The position numbers and the translations under genes are program-made. From NCBI RefSeq assembly GCF_018219155.1, contig NZ_CP056123.1, forward strand, positions 2,551,505 through 2,615,504: DNA of 64,000 bases, written 5' to 3'. This document shows positions 29,650 through 38,711 of this stretch, piece by piece (within the stretch, counting starts at the first letter, position 1; each line of letters starts with the position of its first letter). The notes below the pieces were generated by a model that was not told the origin of the DNA, ran no database searches, and was given only the letters and a program-made list of their open reading frames with translations. This DNA is from Moritella sp. 24 (GTDB lineage Bacteria; Pseudomonadota; Gammaproteobacteria; Enterobacterales; Moritellaceae).

Positions 29650-30843
29650 TTAAGCCTGACCTAATGTCGCCTTAAAATCCTGATAATCAAATTGATTCAG
29701 AATTTCAATTTTGCCGCTCACACCATTAACGTCAGCACGTTTAAAGTAGATGCTTGGCATTTTAAGGCCGTTAAACCAATTCAGCTTAACCATGGTATAG
29801 CCCGCTGAATCTTTAATAGTTAAACGATCACCAATTTGTAATGCCTGTGGGAAATTGGCTTCACCAAATATATCCCCCGCTAAGCATGAGCAACTACCTA
29901 TGATGTAAGGGTGCTCACCCTCTTCAGTTGCTTCAGCAAAACTCGCAGGCTCGTTATATATAAGTGTGTCTAAGCGATGCGCTTCCGTTGCACTGTCAAC
30001 AATTGCTGTTTTCTTATCGTTTTCAACCACATCTAACACTGATACCACAAGATCTGTCGTATCCGTAATCACCGCTTCACCCGGTTCAAGATAAAGTTGT
30101 ACGTTGTGTTTTTCAGCAAAGGCTTTAAGCGCTAACGCTAATTCAGCCACTGGATAGCCCGGATAAGTGAAGAACAAACCACCACCCAAACTCACCCAAG
30201 ATACTTGATCTAAATGCGCTGAAAACTGTTCTGAAATTGTGTTAAGAATCCTGTTGTAAGCAACAAAGTCCTTGTTTTCACAATTCATGTGGAACATTAA
30301 ACCGTCAAGTTTAGACACAGTTTCAACCGTTAGACCCGCTTGTTTAACACCTAAACGAGAATAAGCACGTGCAGGATCAGCAAGATCTTGCCCCGCATAA
30401 CTCACTTCAGGGTTGATACGTAAGCCAACACTGCTTGAAGCTGGTAACAAAGGCTGCATACGCTCAAGTTGTGATACCGAATTAAAAATAATTTTATCGG
30501 CAATATCACGCACAGCAATCACGTCATCTTCACTGTAACCCACGCTGTAAGCATGTGTTTCACCAGGAAATGTTTCATGACCAAGCTGAACTTCGTACGG
30601 ACCACTACTTGTTGTACCGTCTAAATACTTACTGATAGTGTCGAATGTTCCCCATGTAGAGAAACACTTCAATGCCAACACTAACTTCACACCCGATAGA
30701 TCTTTTAACTGTTTGCAGATCTCAAGATTGCGCAGCAGTTTATCTTCATGAATCATGAAATACGGTGTTTTCAGAGGCGCACTAAGCGCCCCTGCGTCTG
30801 TTATATTAATAGCAGTATTAATAGTTGTATTAACTGCCGACAT
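29650..30843 (-). CDS. nspC: carboxynorspermidine decarboxylase
   Basis: The ATG at 30843 overlaps the stop of the upstream gene (TAATG), giving 397 residues; the frame is open ten residues further but the overlap start is more natural. It is a fold-III, alanine-racemase-type PLP decarboxylase. The PLP lysine is in [11 protein letters not shown], glycine-rich phosphate contacts are in [12 protein letters not shown], and the conserved Cys-Asp region is [13 protein letters not shown]. NspC removes the carboxyl group of carboxynorspermidine (or carboxyspermidine) to give norspermidine (or spermidine). It is translationally coupled to the dehydrogenase before it. Confidence 0.94.
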   Translation of the reverse strand: MSAVNTTINTAINITDAGALSAPLKTPYFMIHEDKLLRNLEICKQLKDLSGVKLVLALKCFSTWGTFDTISKYLDGTTSSGPYEVQLGHETFPGETHAYSVGYSEDDVIAVRDIADKIIFNSVSQLERMQPLLPASSSVGLRINPEVSYAGQDLADPARAYSRLGVKQAGLTVETVSKLDGLMFHMNCENKDFVAYNRILNTISEQFSAHLDQVSWVSLGGGLFFTYPGYPVAELALALKAFAEKHNVQLYLEPGEAVITDTTDLVVSVLDVVENDKKTAIVDSATEAHRLDTLIYNEPASFAEATEEGEHPYIIGSCSCLAGDIFGEANFPQALQIGDRLTIKDSAGYTMVKLNWFNGLKMPSIYFKRADVNGVSGKIEILNQFDYQDFKATLGQA

Positions 30844-32063
30844 TACTCGCAATCCAACTCTTGAACTTCCCATGTTAGACCGATGCGAGGCATCAATTCT
30901 AAGAAGTCATCTGGGTTAAGTTGTTCTACGTTGAATAAACCAGCATCACTCCACTTACCTTGGAAGTAAAGTAGTGCTGCAGTGATTGCAGGAACACCCG
31001 TTGTATAAGAAATTGCTTGATGCTCAACTTCTTTATATGCTTCTTCGTGATCACAGATGTTGTATACAAATACGCTACGTGGCTTGCCACCCTTCGTACC
31101 ACGAACCCATGTGCCGATACATGTTTTGCCTGTGTAACCTTCTGCAAGTGACGTTGGATCCGGTAAGATCGCTTTTAATACTTTAAGTGGCTCAACTGTA
31201 ATGCCGTCAGTTGTCGTAACTGGAACTTGGCTTAATAAACCGATATCACGCATTACGTTGAAGTATTTAAGGTAGTTATCAGAGAAACCCATCCAGAATT
31301 CAATACGTTTTGCAGGAATAAACTCTGCTAATGAACGTACTTCATCATGCGCCATTGAGTAAACTTTTTGTTGTCCAACAACAGGGAAATCAAATTCCAT
31401 TACGCGGCTATGGCAAGGTACTTGGTGCCATTCTTTGTTCTCGTAGTAGAACGAATCACCTAAGATCTCTAACATGTTTGTTTCTGGATCAAAGTTAGTT
31501 GCAAAGCGTTGACCGTGATCACCCGCGTTTACATCCATTACGTCGATGCTGTCGATTTCGTCAAACAAATGCTTGTATGCATACGTTGCAAATACGCTTA
31601 CGACACCTGGATCAAAACCAGCACCTAGAATACCTGTGATACCGGCTTTTTCGAAGTCTTCACGGAATGCCCATTGTGGATCATAAGCTTCTGGTACTTG
31701 CTGGCCTTCGCTACATAGGTCCGTTGCAACAGATGTGTCTAGGTAAGCAGTTTTAGTTGCTACACACGCAGCCATGATTGCTACGTTCACCCATGGAGGA
31801 CCGGCATTAATGACTAAATCTGGATTTACTTCTTCGATAAGTGCGATTAGCTCATCTTTGTTATCAACGTTGATTTCACGTGATACTAAGCTGCGAGTCT
31901 TGTCTTTTAAGTTGTCGCGGTGATGAACGCTTGTGATGATCTTGTCACATTTAGCGATTGTGCGTGAAGCAATTGTAATATCACCAAACACGTCATTGTT
32001 TTGTGCACATTTATGCGCAATAACCCAACCAACACCACCAGCACCAATTTGTAATACAGACAT
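30843..32063 (-). CDS. carboxynorspermidine dehydrogenase/synthase (saccharopine dehydrogenase family)
   Basis: This 406-residue protein has an N-terminal Rossmann fold ([20 protein letters not shown]) and the saccharopine dehydrogenase-like C-terminal domain, as in the Vibrio enzyme often called CANSDH or CASDH. It condenses 1,3-diaminopropane (or putrescine) with aspartate semialdehyde and reduces the imine with NADPH to carboxynorspermidine. It starts 138 bases after ddc and shares one base with nspC. The order matches the known pathway genes. Confidence 0.93.
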   Translation of the reverse strand: MSVLQIGAGGVGWVIAHKCAQNNDVFGDITIASRTIAKCDKIITSVHHRDNLKDKTRSLVSREINVDNKDELIALIEEVNPDLVINAGPPWVNVAIMAACVATKTAYLDTSVATDLCSEGQQVPEAYDPQWAFREDFEKAGITGILGAGFDPGVVSVFATYAYKHLFDEIDSIDVMDVNAGDHGQRFATNFDPETNMLEILGDSFYYENKEWHQVPCHSRVMEFDFPVVGQQKVYSMAHDEVRSLAEFIPAKRIEFWMGFSDNYLKYFNVMRDIGLLSQVPVTTTDGITVEPLKVLKAILPDPTSLAEGYTGKTCIGTWVRGTKGGKPRSVFVYNICDHEEAYKEVEHQAISYTTGVPAITAALLYFQGKWSDAGLFNVEQLNPDDFLELMPRIGLTWEVQELDCE

Positions 32064-32201
32064 ATCTATTCCTTAAACTTATTCTTTATTGTTATTTTTT
32101 AAATGGTTAACGTATTCTAGATACGCTAACCAATGTTTTATTTATTTCTAAATGGCTTTCGACTTTCTATCACTCTTAAGCGACACTCTATAAACCCTAA
32201 G

Positions 32202-33749
32202 CTATTTGATATAAGCTTGTTCTGCAGCAAAGTCAGCTATCTTAGTAAACAGGCCTTCAAAATCACTTAGCTGTAAACATGGATTCAAAATCGTCAGTTT
32301 TAAGCAGGTGTAACCATTAATTTTGGTTTCGCCCAATACTGCTTGTCCTGCTGTTAACAGATCTAAACGTAAACGCTGATTGATCATGCTGATTTCTTCT
32401 TCGTGCTCAGTTGTTACATCGTTCTGATTTGTAGATAAATGATTGAACCTGAATAGCACAGTGCTTAATTGTGGTTGTGCAAGCAGGTCAAACTTGTCGG
32501 TCGCAATTACTAACGCAGCCACATCTTGCGTTAGACTAATCAGGTGATCGTACATCGCACCAAATTTATCCGTACCTAACGCCTGCATAGACATCAACAG
32601 TTTTAACGCATCAAAACGCTTAGTCGTGGCAATAGACTTATCCACCAAGTTTGGTAGTTCGTCAGTTTCACGATTCAGGTAATCAGCGTGATGTAACAAA
32701 TATTTGAAGTTGTGATTATCACGAATCAACAATGCGCCACAGCTAATCGGTTGGAAGAACAATTTGTGGAAGTCAGTACTGATCGAATCCGCTAGCTCAA
32801 TACCAGCCAGACGCCCTTTGTGTGAACTTAAGATCAATGCACCGCCATAAGCACCATCAACGTGGAACCACATATTGTGTTGCTCACTGATCGCTGCTAT
32901 CGCTTGTAAATCATCAATCGCACCAAGGTCTGTGGTACCAGCTGTACCAACCACACAGAATGGGATCAAGTCTTGCGACTCTAGGTCTGCAATCGTTGCG
33001 TTTAGCGCGTTAATATCTAAACAACCAAACTCGTCAGTCGCAACAGTAACAACCGCACGTTCACCCAGTCCCATTAACGATGCTGATTTTTGCACGGTAA
33101 AATGACTTGTTTGTGAACACAAGATACGTAGCTTTTTCGCGTAACTTGGTAAACCGTCTTTCTGGACGCTTTCACCTGAGATTTGTTCCACTGCGCGATC
33201 ACGTGCTAATAACAAACCCATTAAATTACTTTGTGTACCACCACTGGTAAACACACCATCAGCGCCATTATTTGTTGCAGACTGCTCAAGGTTATAACCG
33301 AATAACTCACATAACCAATCTGTCATTTTCTGTTCTACGTAGGTAGCAGAAGACGCTTGGTCCCATGAATCCATAGATTGATTTAATGCCGAAATAATCG
33401 TTTCAGCAGCAAGCGCAGGGATTAACGGTGGTGTGTGTAAATGCGCAATACAGTGCGGATGTTGCACAATAATTGAGTTTTTACCAATGAGGTTAACATT
33501 GTTTGAAATGATGTCAGCCAAGGGAGCAATCGGCGCATTACCAATTGGCATTGCCATGATTTGCTCATTCAATGTTGCTGGTTCAAGCCCTGAATACGGT
33601 GCTTCAACAGCAGTAAACATCGCTGATAATTCGCGTGCAGAATGCTCGATAGCATTAAGGTAATGCGGCTGTGCTTTAGGATCTAGATGTACGAATACAT
33701 CAGACCAATCACTATTTTGATTTGAGTTTTGGTTTGAGTTTTTCATCAT
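32202..33749 (-). CDS. ddc: L-2,4-diaminobutyrate decarboxylase
   Basis: This 515-residue group II PLP-dependent decarboxylase has a cofactor lysine in STDFHKLFFQP, the aspartate region FHVDGAYGGALIL, and the family block GVFTSGGTQSNLMGLLLAR. It makes 1,3-diaminopropane from 2,4-diaminobutyrate. The N-terminus has a small NQNS repeat (MKNSNQNSNQNSDW). It is the first gene of the operon, and the 510 bases upstream carry no gene. Two adjacent ATGs could be the start; the choice changes one residue. Glutamate or tyrosine decarboxylases are related, but the context favours diaminobutyrate. Confidence 0.93.
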   Translation of the reverse strand: MMKNSNQNSNQNSDWSDVFVHLDPKAQPHYLNAIEHSARELSAMFTAVEAPYSGLEPATLNEQIMAMPIGNAPIAPLADIISNNVNLIGKNSIIVQHPHCIAHLHTPPLIPALAAETIISALNQSMDSWDQASSATYVEQKMTDWLCELFGYNLEQSATNNGADGVFTSGGTQSNLMGLLLARDRAVEQISGESVQKDGLPSYAKKLRILCSQTSHFTVQKSASLMGLGERAVVTVATDEFGCLDINALNATIADLESQDLIPFCVVGTAGTTDLGAIDDLQAIAAISEQHNMWFHVDGAYGGALILSSHKGRLAGIELADSISTDFHKLFFQPISCGALLIRDNHNFKYLLHHADYLNRETDELPNLVDKSIATTKRFDALKLLMSMQALGTDKFGAMYDHLISLTQDVAALVIATDKFDLLAQPQLSTVLFRFNHLSTNQNDVTTEHEEEISMINQRLRLDLLTAGQAVLGETKINGYTCLKLTILNPCLQLSDFEGLFTKIADFAAEQAYIK

Positions 33750-34259
33750 TCTTCAAATTTTAAATAAAAAAATGCATATTCGAATGCTAAATCACGCTAA
33801 AAACGGTTTAACCATTTTTAAAAAGAGTCTAGACAAGCGAACAGATAAGCTGCGCTGGGCAACAGATAGAAAATGCTAAATTTTAGGCAAAGCGGTAAAG
33901 CGCTCGCGCTAATCAGAGATCAGAAGTACGGTAGGGAAATACGAAATGTGTGATTAATGATTTGTATCACTGTATTTTAAAGTCCATATAAAAAACAAAA
34001 TAATCGAGGAGGTCGATTTAATGGCGACAATGTAAGTTAAATGTAATTTAGATGCAAGTAATTTATGTCACAGTAATAATAAATTAACCTGAAAATACAA
34101 ACAGGTTCAGTTATAACAACTATATAACTAACAAATAGTAGGTAGTTTAAACTATCTTTAGCTTCTAACAGTAGTAATGACACTCAATTTCATTACAGCG
34201 TAGTTAAGCCAAGTTAGTCTATGTTCTAAGGGGTGATGATAACAGCGAGCATACAGATT
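33750..34259. other. intergenic region upstream of norspermidine operon
   Basis: About 510 bases with no convincing reading frame. It must contain the promoter of the ddc operon and the 3' end region of the small gene at 34260. I see several short inverted repeats (for example around GTAGTTTAAACTATC near 34143) but no site I can name. Confidence 0.5.
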
Positions 34260-34559
34260 TTATGTTTTTGGGGTTAAAGGAAGATTATTCATTATCAGCC
34301 AATTATCAATACCCGGCACCGTTATAGAAATCAATAACTCCCCATCTTCTTCTTTTTTTAACTGGATGAAATATGAACTCAACCCTTTTAGTTGTAGTTT
34401 TTCAACATCTATTAATTCAGGTACACAAGGACAACGATGACACACAAAGCGACAAACGGTTCTGACGTCACAGATCGCAGCTTCTTTAATATCGTTAATT
34501 AAATTTTTATCGCATAAATATCTAACATTTATAATTCTTGTTTGTAATGATTTAGCCAT
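34260..34559 (-). CDS. small cysteine-rich protein of unknown function
   Basis: The ATG at 34559 has AAGGGA at good spacing and gives 99 residues; the frame is open to 34604. There is no signal peptide from this start. The middle holds a cluster CRFVCHRCPC, with further Cys residues before it, which suggests a metal or Fe-S site, though no family was recognised. It lies alone between the norspermidine operon and yjdM on the same strand, with more than 250 bases on either side. I am moderately sure it is a real gene because of the ribosome site and the ordered Cys pattern. Confidence 0.5.
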   Translation of the reverse strand: MAKSLQTRIINVRYLCDKNLINDIKEAAICDVRTVCRFVCHRCPCVPELIDVEKLQLKGLSSYFIQLKKEEDGELLISITVPGIDNWLIMNNLPLTPKT

Positions 34560-34833
34560 GATCATCCCTTGCATAAAACTAAGAACAGTTAAAAATATAT
34601 TCATATAATTAGAGGAAAATAGCCCTCAAGATATGTTCATCATAGTGACCTAATGATTAACTTATTGGTTACCGCGCACGACTCTACCTATACATCTGAA
34701 GTAATTAGCCGCTGCAACACAATATAGTACCACCAAATGGATAGTTAAAGTGCTGAATATTTATTTTTGTTTTAATAAAAGACCGAAACGACTTAACGTT
34801 ATAACGCTAAGCCATTCTTGGATGTGTACTAAT

Positions 34834-35166
34834 TTATACTCTTTTCACAAACTTAGCCGTCACCAACATCTCGCCAACCCCATCAACTTTACAATCTAAC
34901 TGATGATCTTTGCCTTCAATAATACGTTTAATCACCGCTTTGGTACCGACTTTAAGTATTAACGAGCTACCTTTCACTTTAAGGTCTTTAGCTAACGTTA
35001 ACTTATCACCTTCTTGCAATTGTGTGCCGTTAGCATCTTTGACAATGAATGTATCCTCAAGCACTTCAGATGAATTCCACTCATGAGCACATTCTGGGCA
35101 AATTAACTGGGTTTGATCTTCGTAAACGAATTCAGATTTACATATTGGGCAAGGAGGCAGAGACAT
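34834..35166 (-). CDS. yjdM: YjdM/PhnA-family zinc-ribbon protein
   Basis: This 110-residue protein is close to E. coli YjdM (formerly PhnA): an N-terminal zinc ribbon CPICKSEF...CPECAHEW, then VKDANG and the KDLKVKGSS block, ending GVGEMLVTAKFVKRV. Despite its old name it has no proven part in phosphonate use; its molecular role is uncertain. It is a single gene between the Cys-rich protein and the AlkC-like gene. Length fits the family. Confidence 0.92.
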   Translation of the reverse strand: MSLPPCPICKSEFVYEDQTQLICPECAHEWNSSEVLEDTFIVKDANGTQLQEGDKLTLAKDLKVKGSSLILKVGTKAVIKRIIEGKDHQLDCKVDGVGEMLVTAKFVKRV

Positions 35167-35289
35167 AGCGGATTACTTCTTTAATTTAGAGGGACAGGTA
35201 TAGTAATAGGTCTGTTTTTGCTTTACGAGTAGAATTTAGCGAATGCCTAAATTTCAGCCCATTACCTCTTTAACTCAGGTTTCTATAAA

Positions 35290-36414
35290 CTAATCAATTA
35301 GCTCAAAACTATACAAACCATCATGCCCAGCATTAACACTACACTCTTGCCCGTTGATAATAATGCTCAATTTATGCGTACCGAAATGAAACACACGAGT
35401 ACTGATCACTTTAAAGCTTTGATGACGCGTTATCTGTTCTTGCGTATTTCCAGCAATAACGCGCTCAGTGATTTTAAATACTTTTCGCGCCAATGTTCCG
35501 TTCTTTTTAAGATAATACAGGCCGTATTCCAAACGTAACTTTTGTGCTTGCGCGCTTGTATTTTCAATCGTGAAATCAAAATTAAGCTTGTCCCCTACTT
35601 TTACAATAGGCGTGGTAATCGTCATTTCAGTAAGCATAATGAGGTCTTGTTGAAAGCCAAACAGTGCCATAATGTCTGGCTGAGCTTGCTTGAGTAAAGT
35701 GCGACACGCATGTTTGACGAGTTTATCTGTCAGTGCGTTGTCTCCTAACCACAGCGTTGCTACATGCACGACTACATCGCTGTTATCTTTAGCAATGTCA
35801 TTGAGATTATTTGCTACACTGCGCCTCACAACTTCACAGTCATCGTATTTCAATGCTGTTAAAATGGGTAACAAAGGCGTCGGATCTTTTTTAAATGCTG
35901 GCAATGCCATCGCCCAAGGTAATCTCGGTCGTGAACCTTCGCTGGCTAAGCGGCGTACATGGCGACTCTCGTGTGTCGTCCACGCCTGCAGTTGCACTAA
36001 CATTTTAGCTGGATAACCTATAATGAAAGGTCTAACAGCAAATTCACAACTAGTGTATTGGGTTACGTATTCAAAGCCATCAACAGCGCTGTCGTAATCT
36101 TCCAATCCATATGTCTCGATATAATCAGGCAAGCACATATATTCAATACTGCGTTCTTTAATCCCCTGCCCACGTAACTCATCAACGATACGTTTGAGAG
36201 CTATCACAGCCGAGCGAAAGTCTTGAGGCATAAAATGATGTAAGACAACGGCTGTATGATGCATACGCTGTTTTAGTTCATATTCCGCAAAGCGTTCATT
36301 AAAAATCATCCGATTAAACGTCATCGAGTCAAAGTCTGGTAACGCCTTGGTCAATACACCCGAAAACTGTTCATAAAATGCAGTGCAATAAATGTCTTTA
36401 AATAACTCAGCCAT
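35290..36414 (-). CDS. AlkC-like DNA alkylation repair protein (HEAT-like repeats plus Ig-like domain)
   Basis: This is a 374-residue protein. Residues from about 20 to 255 form the HEAT-like repeat fold of alkylpurine DNA glycosylases, with the conserved blocks HESRHVRRLASEGSRPRLPW and DDCEVVRRSVANNLNDIAKD. The C-terminal hundred residues (from VKVGDKLNFDFTIENTSAQA) look like an immunoglobulin-type beta domain, the arrangement described for AlkC rather than the shorter AlkD. Such enzymes remove 3-methyladenine-type lesions in the cytosol (known of family). It is a single gene, with no adjacent alkA or ada. Confidence 0.85.
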   Translation of the reverse strand: MAELFKDIYCTAFYEQFSGVLTKALPDFDSMTFNRMIFNERFAEYELKQRMHHTAVVLHHFMPQDFRSAVIALKRIVDELRGQGIKERSIEYMCLPDYIETYGLEDYDSAVDGFEYVTQYTSCEFAVRPFIIGYPAKMLVQLQAWTTHESRHVRRLASEGSRPRLPWAMALPAFKKDPTPLLPILTALKYDDCEVVRRSVANNLNDIAKDNSDVVVHVATLWLGDNALTDKLVKHACRTLLKQAQPDIMALFGFQQDLIMLTEMTITTPIVKVGDKLNFDFTIENTSAQAQKLRLEYGLYYLKKNGTLARKVFKITERVIAGNTQEQITRHQSFKVISTRVFHFGTHKLSIIINGQECSVNAGHDGLYSFELID

Positions 36415-36601
36415 AAGTAAATTTTCATCCAGCTCAATGTCGTGTTTTATATATAACTAACGCTATAGAGGATATGTGAATAAATCAATAATTAATTGAA
36501 TCGTATGATTATCCTGTGTATCTTGTTTTCATTATAAAACGAAGACGGTTTTTACCGTATATATCGATAATTATCGGTGAGTAATCTTGGAGTATTTCGA
36601 A

Positions 36602-37051
36602 ATGAATAGCATTGATACATTTGTAAAAAACTGGGGCAGTAAAAATGCCATGGTGCCAATCAATGGTGATGATATTGTAGAACTTGAATCAAAATTAAAT
36701 GGCGTTTTACCTGATTCATATAAATATTTAATCTCGACATATGGCCTAGTTCACACACCAAATGTGCTAACTAAAATTTGCGATTTAAATTCTGATATTT
36801 CTGAAGTACAAGATTTCTTAAGCCTAGAAGATGTCGCATCACTATCACAGTTATATGAAATGAGTGGCATGCCAAAAGGACACATTTTGTTTGCGTCTGA
36901 CTGTAAGGGCAACATGTTTTGCTTCAAGCTTAGCGATTGCACCACTCAGCAAGCAGATGCCTCGGTGTGGTTTTTTAACTATGCAGCTTGTACTGTTACG
37001 CAGGTATCAAGCTCGTTCAGCGCATGGCTAGACGAGTTCAACGCGCTTTAA
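36602..37051 (+). CDS. SUKH (SMI1/KNR4) domain protein
   Basis: The frame is open from a TTG at 36587, but the ATG at 36602 has TTGGAG at nine bases and gives 149 residues. The pattern fits the SUKH superfamily: an N-terminal helix, then DIVELESKLNGVLPDSYKYLISTYG, and later GHILFASDCKGNMFCFKL. Many SUKH proteins are immunity proteins against polymorphic toxins (known of family), but no toxin gene lies next to it; the nearest Rhs tips are about 9 kb away. It could also be a general cytosolic SMI1-like protein. It converges with the LysE gene, with 15 bases between. Confidence 0.75.
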   Translation: MNSIDTFVKNWGSKNAMVPINGDDIVELESKLNGVLPDSYKYLISTYGLVHTPNVLTKICDLNSDISEVQDFLSLEDVASLSQLYEMSGMPKGHILFASDCKGNMFCFKLSDCTTQQADASVWFFNYAACTVTQVSSSFSAWLDEFNAL

Positions 37052-37066
37052 TGCTGTTAAAGAAGA

Positions 37067-37696
37067 TTACAATCGAGTGCTGGCTAAGCTCACACCAAAA
37101 CTCACAAAAAGTCCGCCGCTGACATAATTAAGCCACTTTGCTACTTTTGGTGTTGTCAGCAAGACTTTAAGTTTAGTGGCAAACAGAATAACCACCAAAA
37201 ACCAACTCGCAACAACCAGCGCCTGAACAAACCCCAATATCATGCTTTGCTCTAAAATGTGCGCTGGTGACACAAATTGAGGGAAGATAGACAAGTAGAA
37301 TAATACAATTTTAGGGTTGAGCAGATTGGTCATTAACCCTTTAGCAAAACTACTGAACAAAGACGGAGCTACAGTGCGCTGATTCGGCTCTAATGTGAGC
37401 AGAGACAGCTTTAAACCATTTTTGATGTTACTCACACCCAACCAAAGTAAATAACCTACCCCTATCCATTTAAAGACATTAAACGCCATCGCAGACTGTG
37501 ACAACAGTAGGCTTAATCCCTGAGCCGACACAAAAGCATGGATCAGAAAACCAAAACCAACGCCTAATATATTAACGAACGCGAGTCGCTTGCCTTGAGC
37601 CAATGAGGTATACAAAATAAGCAGTGCGTTAGGGCCTGGGATAATAGCTAATAAGAACACAATGCCAGCAAAAGCCATCAAGGTATGAATCGTCAT
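37067..37696 (-). CDS. LysE/RhtB-family amino-acid exporter
   Basis: This 209-residue inner-membrane protein has about six hydrophobic segments and the LysE/RhtB signature near the N-terminus (FLLAIIPGPNALLILYTSLAQGKR). The family exports amino acids or their analogues by proton exchange; the substrate cannot be told here. Length fits (about 205-210). No neighbour suggests its cargo. Confidence 0.88.
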   Translation of the reverse strand: MTIHTLMAFAGIVFLLAIIPGPNALLILYTSLAQGKRLAFVNILGVGFGFLIHAFVSAQGLSLLLSQSAMAFNVFKWIGVGYLLWLGVSNIKNGLKLSLLTLEPNQRTVAPSLFSSFAKGLMTNLLNPKIVLFYLSIFPQFVSPAHILEQSMILGFVQALVVASWFLVVILFATKLKVLLTTPKVAKWLNYVSGGLFVSFGVSLASTRL

Positions 37697-37873
37697 GTTT
37701 AAATCCCAGTAAAGTCTCAGCTATATGCTAAATAGGTTTTTGGAATCCGCATTATAGCGTTATTTTGTGCCACATAATTGCACTTTTTTAAAGTAACCAT
37801 GGCTTCAAAAATATACACCAACTTATCTTGTATAATCAAAACGATATAAATATAATCAACGGCATAAACTTAA

Positions 37874-37888
37874 TGGTAATAATTATCA
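37874..37888. promoter_or_regulatory. Fur box upstream of the 165-residue protein gene
   Basis: TGGTAAT-A-ATTATCA matches the 7-1-7 Fur pattern TGATAAT-N-ATTATCA at 13 of 14 defined positions. It lies about 49 bases upstream of the GTG at 37937, a position where Fur would block a promoter when iron is plentiful. Confidence 0.65.
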
Positions 37889-37936
37889 TTACGATATAGG
37901 GTTTTCTTTTAAATTTATATATTCAAGGAAGGTTGA

Positions 37937-38434
37937 GTGAATAACACAAATAAAACTATCATCTCTCTTTTAGTTGCTAATTTAACAGCGACAATATGGT
38001 TTGGAGTCAAGGATAATGATATCCCACAAAATCAAAACTCACATGGACAAGTTTCTAACCATCAATTACCTGAACTCATCACCGCAACGGTAAAATCTGA
38101 ATTACTGGATACCTTTATTACACACTTTAATGCCAAAAACTATGATGCTTTGTATGAGATGTTTGGGCCAACCGCAAAGGCGCAAGTTGACAAAGAAGTC
38201 GCAAAGAAGGAGTTCATAAAACTAACAGCACTTTTTCACGGTATAAAAAATGGGACGTTTAGTTTTTCTGAATTCGCAGCTCAACAAGGTAATGCTACAT
38301 TTTACATACTTAATTACACCGTAAAACTTTCAGAACAAGGTGATTTTGGTGTGACTGGCGACCTCAAAATTACGATTGCAATTGAGGGTGATCAATACCA
38401 AATATATGGGATCCACCTTAACGGTAGACTCTAG
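37937..38434 (+). CDS. exported or membrane-anchored protein with DUF3887-like domain, probably Fur-regulated
   Basis: This 165-residue protein starts at GTG with AAGGAAGG upstream. The N-terminus has a hydrophobic stretch (IISLLVANLTATIWFGV) that could be a signal or anchor. The body, LLDTFITHFNAKNYDALYEMF then an alpha/beta domain, resembles the NTF2-like fold of DUF3887-type proteins, but I do not recognise a specific family. A strong Fur-box match lies upstream, so iron-responsive expression is likely (inference). A shared terminator separates it from the convergent transporter genes. Confidence 0.75.
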   Translation: MNNTNKTIISLLVANLTATIWFGVKDNDIPQNQNSHGQVSNHQLPELITATVKSELLDTFITHFNAKNYDALYEMFGPTAKAQVDKEVAKKEFIKLTALFHGIKNGTFSFSEFAAQQGNATFYILNYTVKLSEQGDFGVTGDLKITIAIEGDQYQIYGIHLNGRL

Positions 38435-38454
38435 TGACAAGGACGGTTAAATGT

Positions 38455-38493
38455 AAAACACCCATGTAAACAATGTATCCACATGGGTGTTTT
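38455..38493. terminator. bidirectional terminator
   Basis: AAAACACCCATGT (38455-38467) pairs perfectly with ACATGGGTGTTTT (38481-38493), with A and T runs on both sides. It lies between two convergent genes and can serve both. Confidence 0.88.
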
Positions 38494-38554
38494 TACTACG
38501 GATTACGCCGTGATTTTCGCAATTGATTACAGAGAATGTCCTGTAATCGCTTGT

Positions 38555-38674
38555 TTAAACAATAGTCCGGTCTTCGTTCTTCGCTTCTGCCATATCTTTA
38601 AAAAAAGCTTTGACGATGACGAACAACACTGCGGCTGAAATTACTGGCCATATTAAAATATAAAGAGATAACAT
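38555..38674 (-). CDS. 39-residue membrane protein, putative transporter small subunit
   Basis: An ATG at 38674, with AGGAG nine bases upstream, opens a 39-residue frame beginning MLSLYILIWPVISAAVLFVI, then a charged tail (KDMAEAKNEDRTIV). It has one membrane segment and a cytosolic end. It begins 37 bases after the sodium:solute symporter stop on the same strand and precedes the shared terminator, so it is co-transcribed. Small proteins of this form are found beside such symporters and are annotated as putative transporter small subunits. It is easily missed because of its size. Confidence 0.8.
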   Translation of the reverse strand: MLSLYILIWPVISAAVLFVIVKAFFKDMAEAKNEDRTIV

Positions 38675-38711
38675 AATGTTGTGCTCCTAGCTGTTAATTA
38701 TCAAATAGTTA

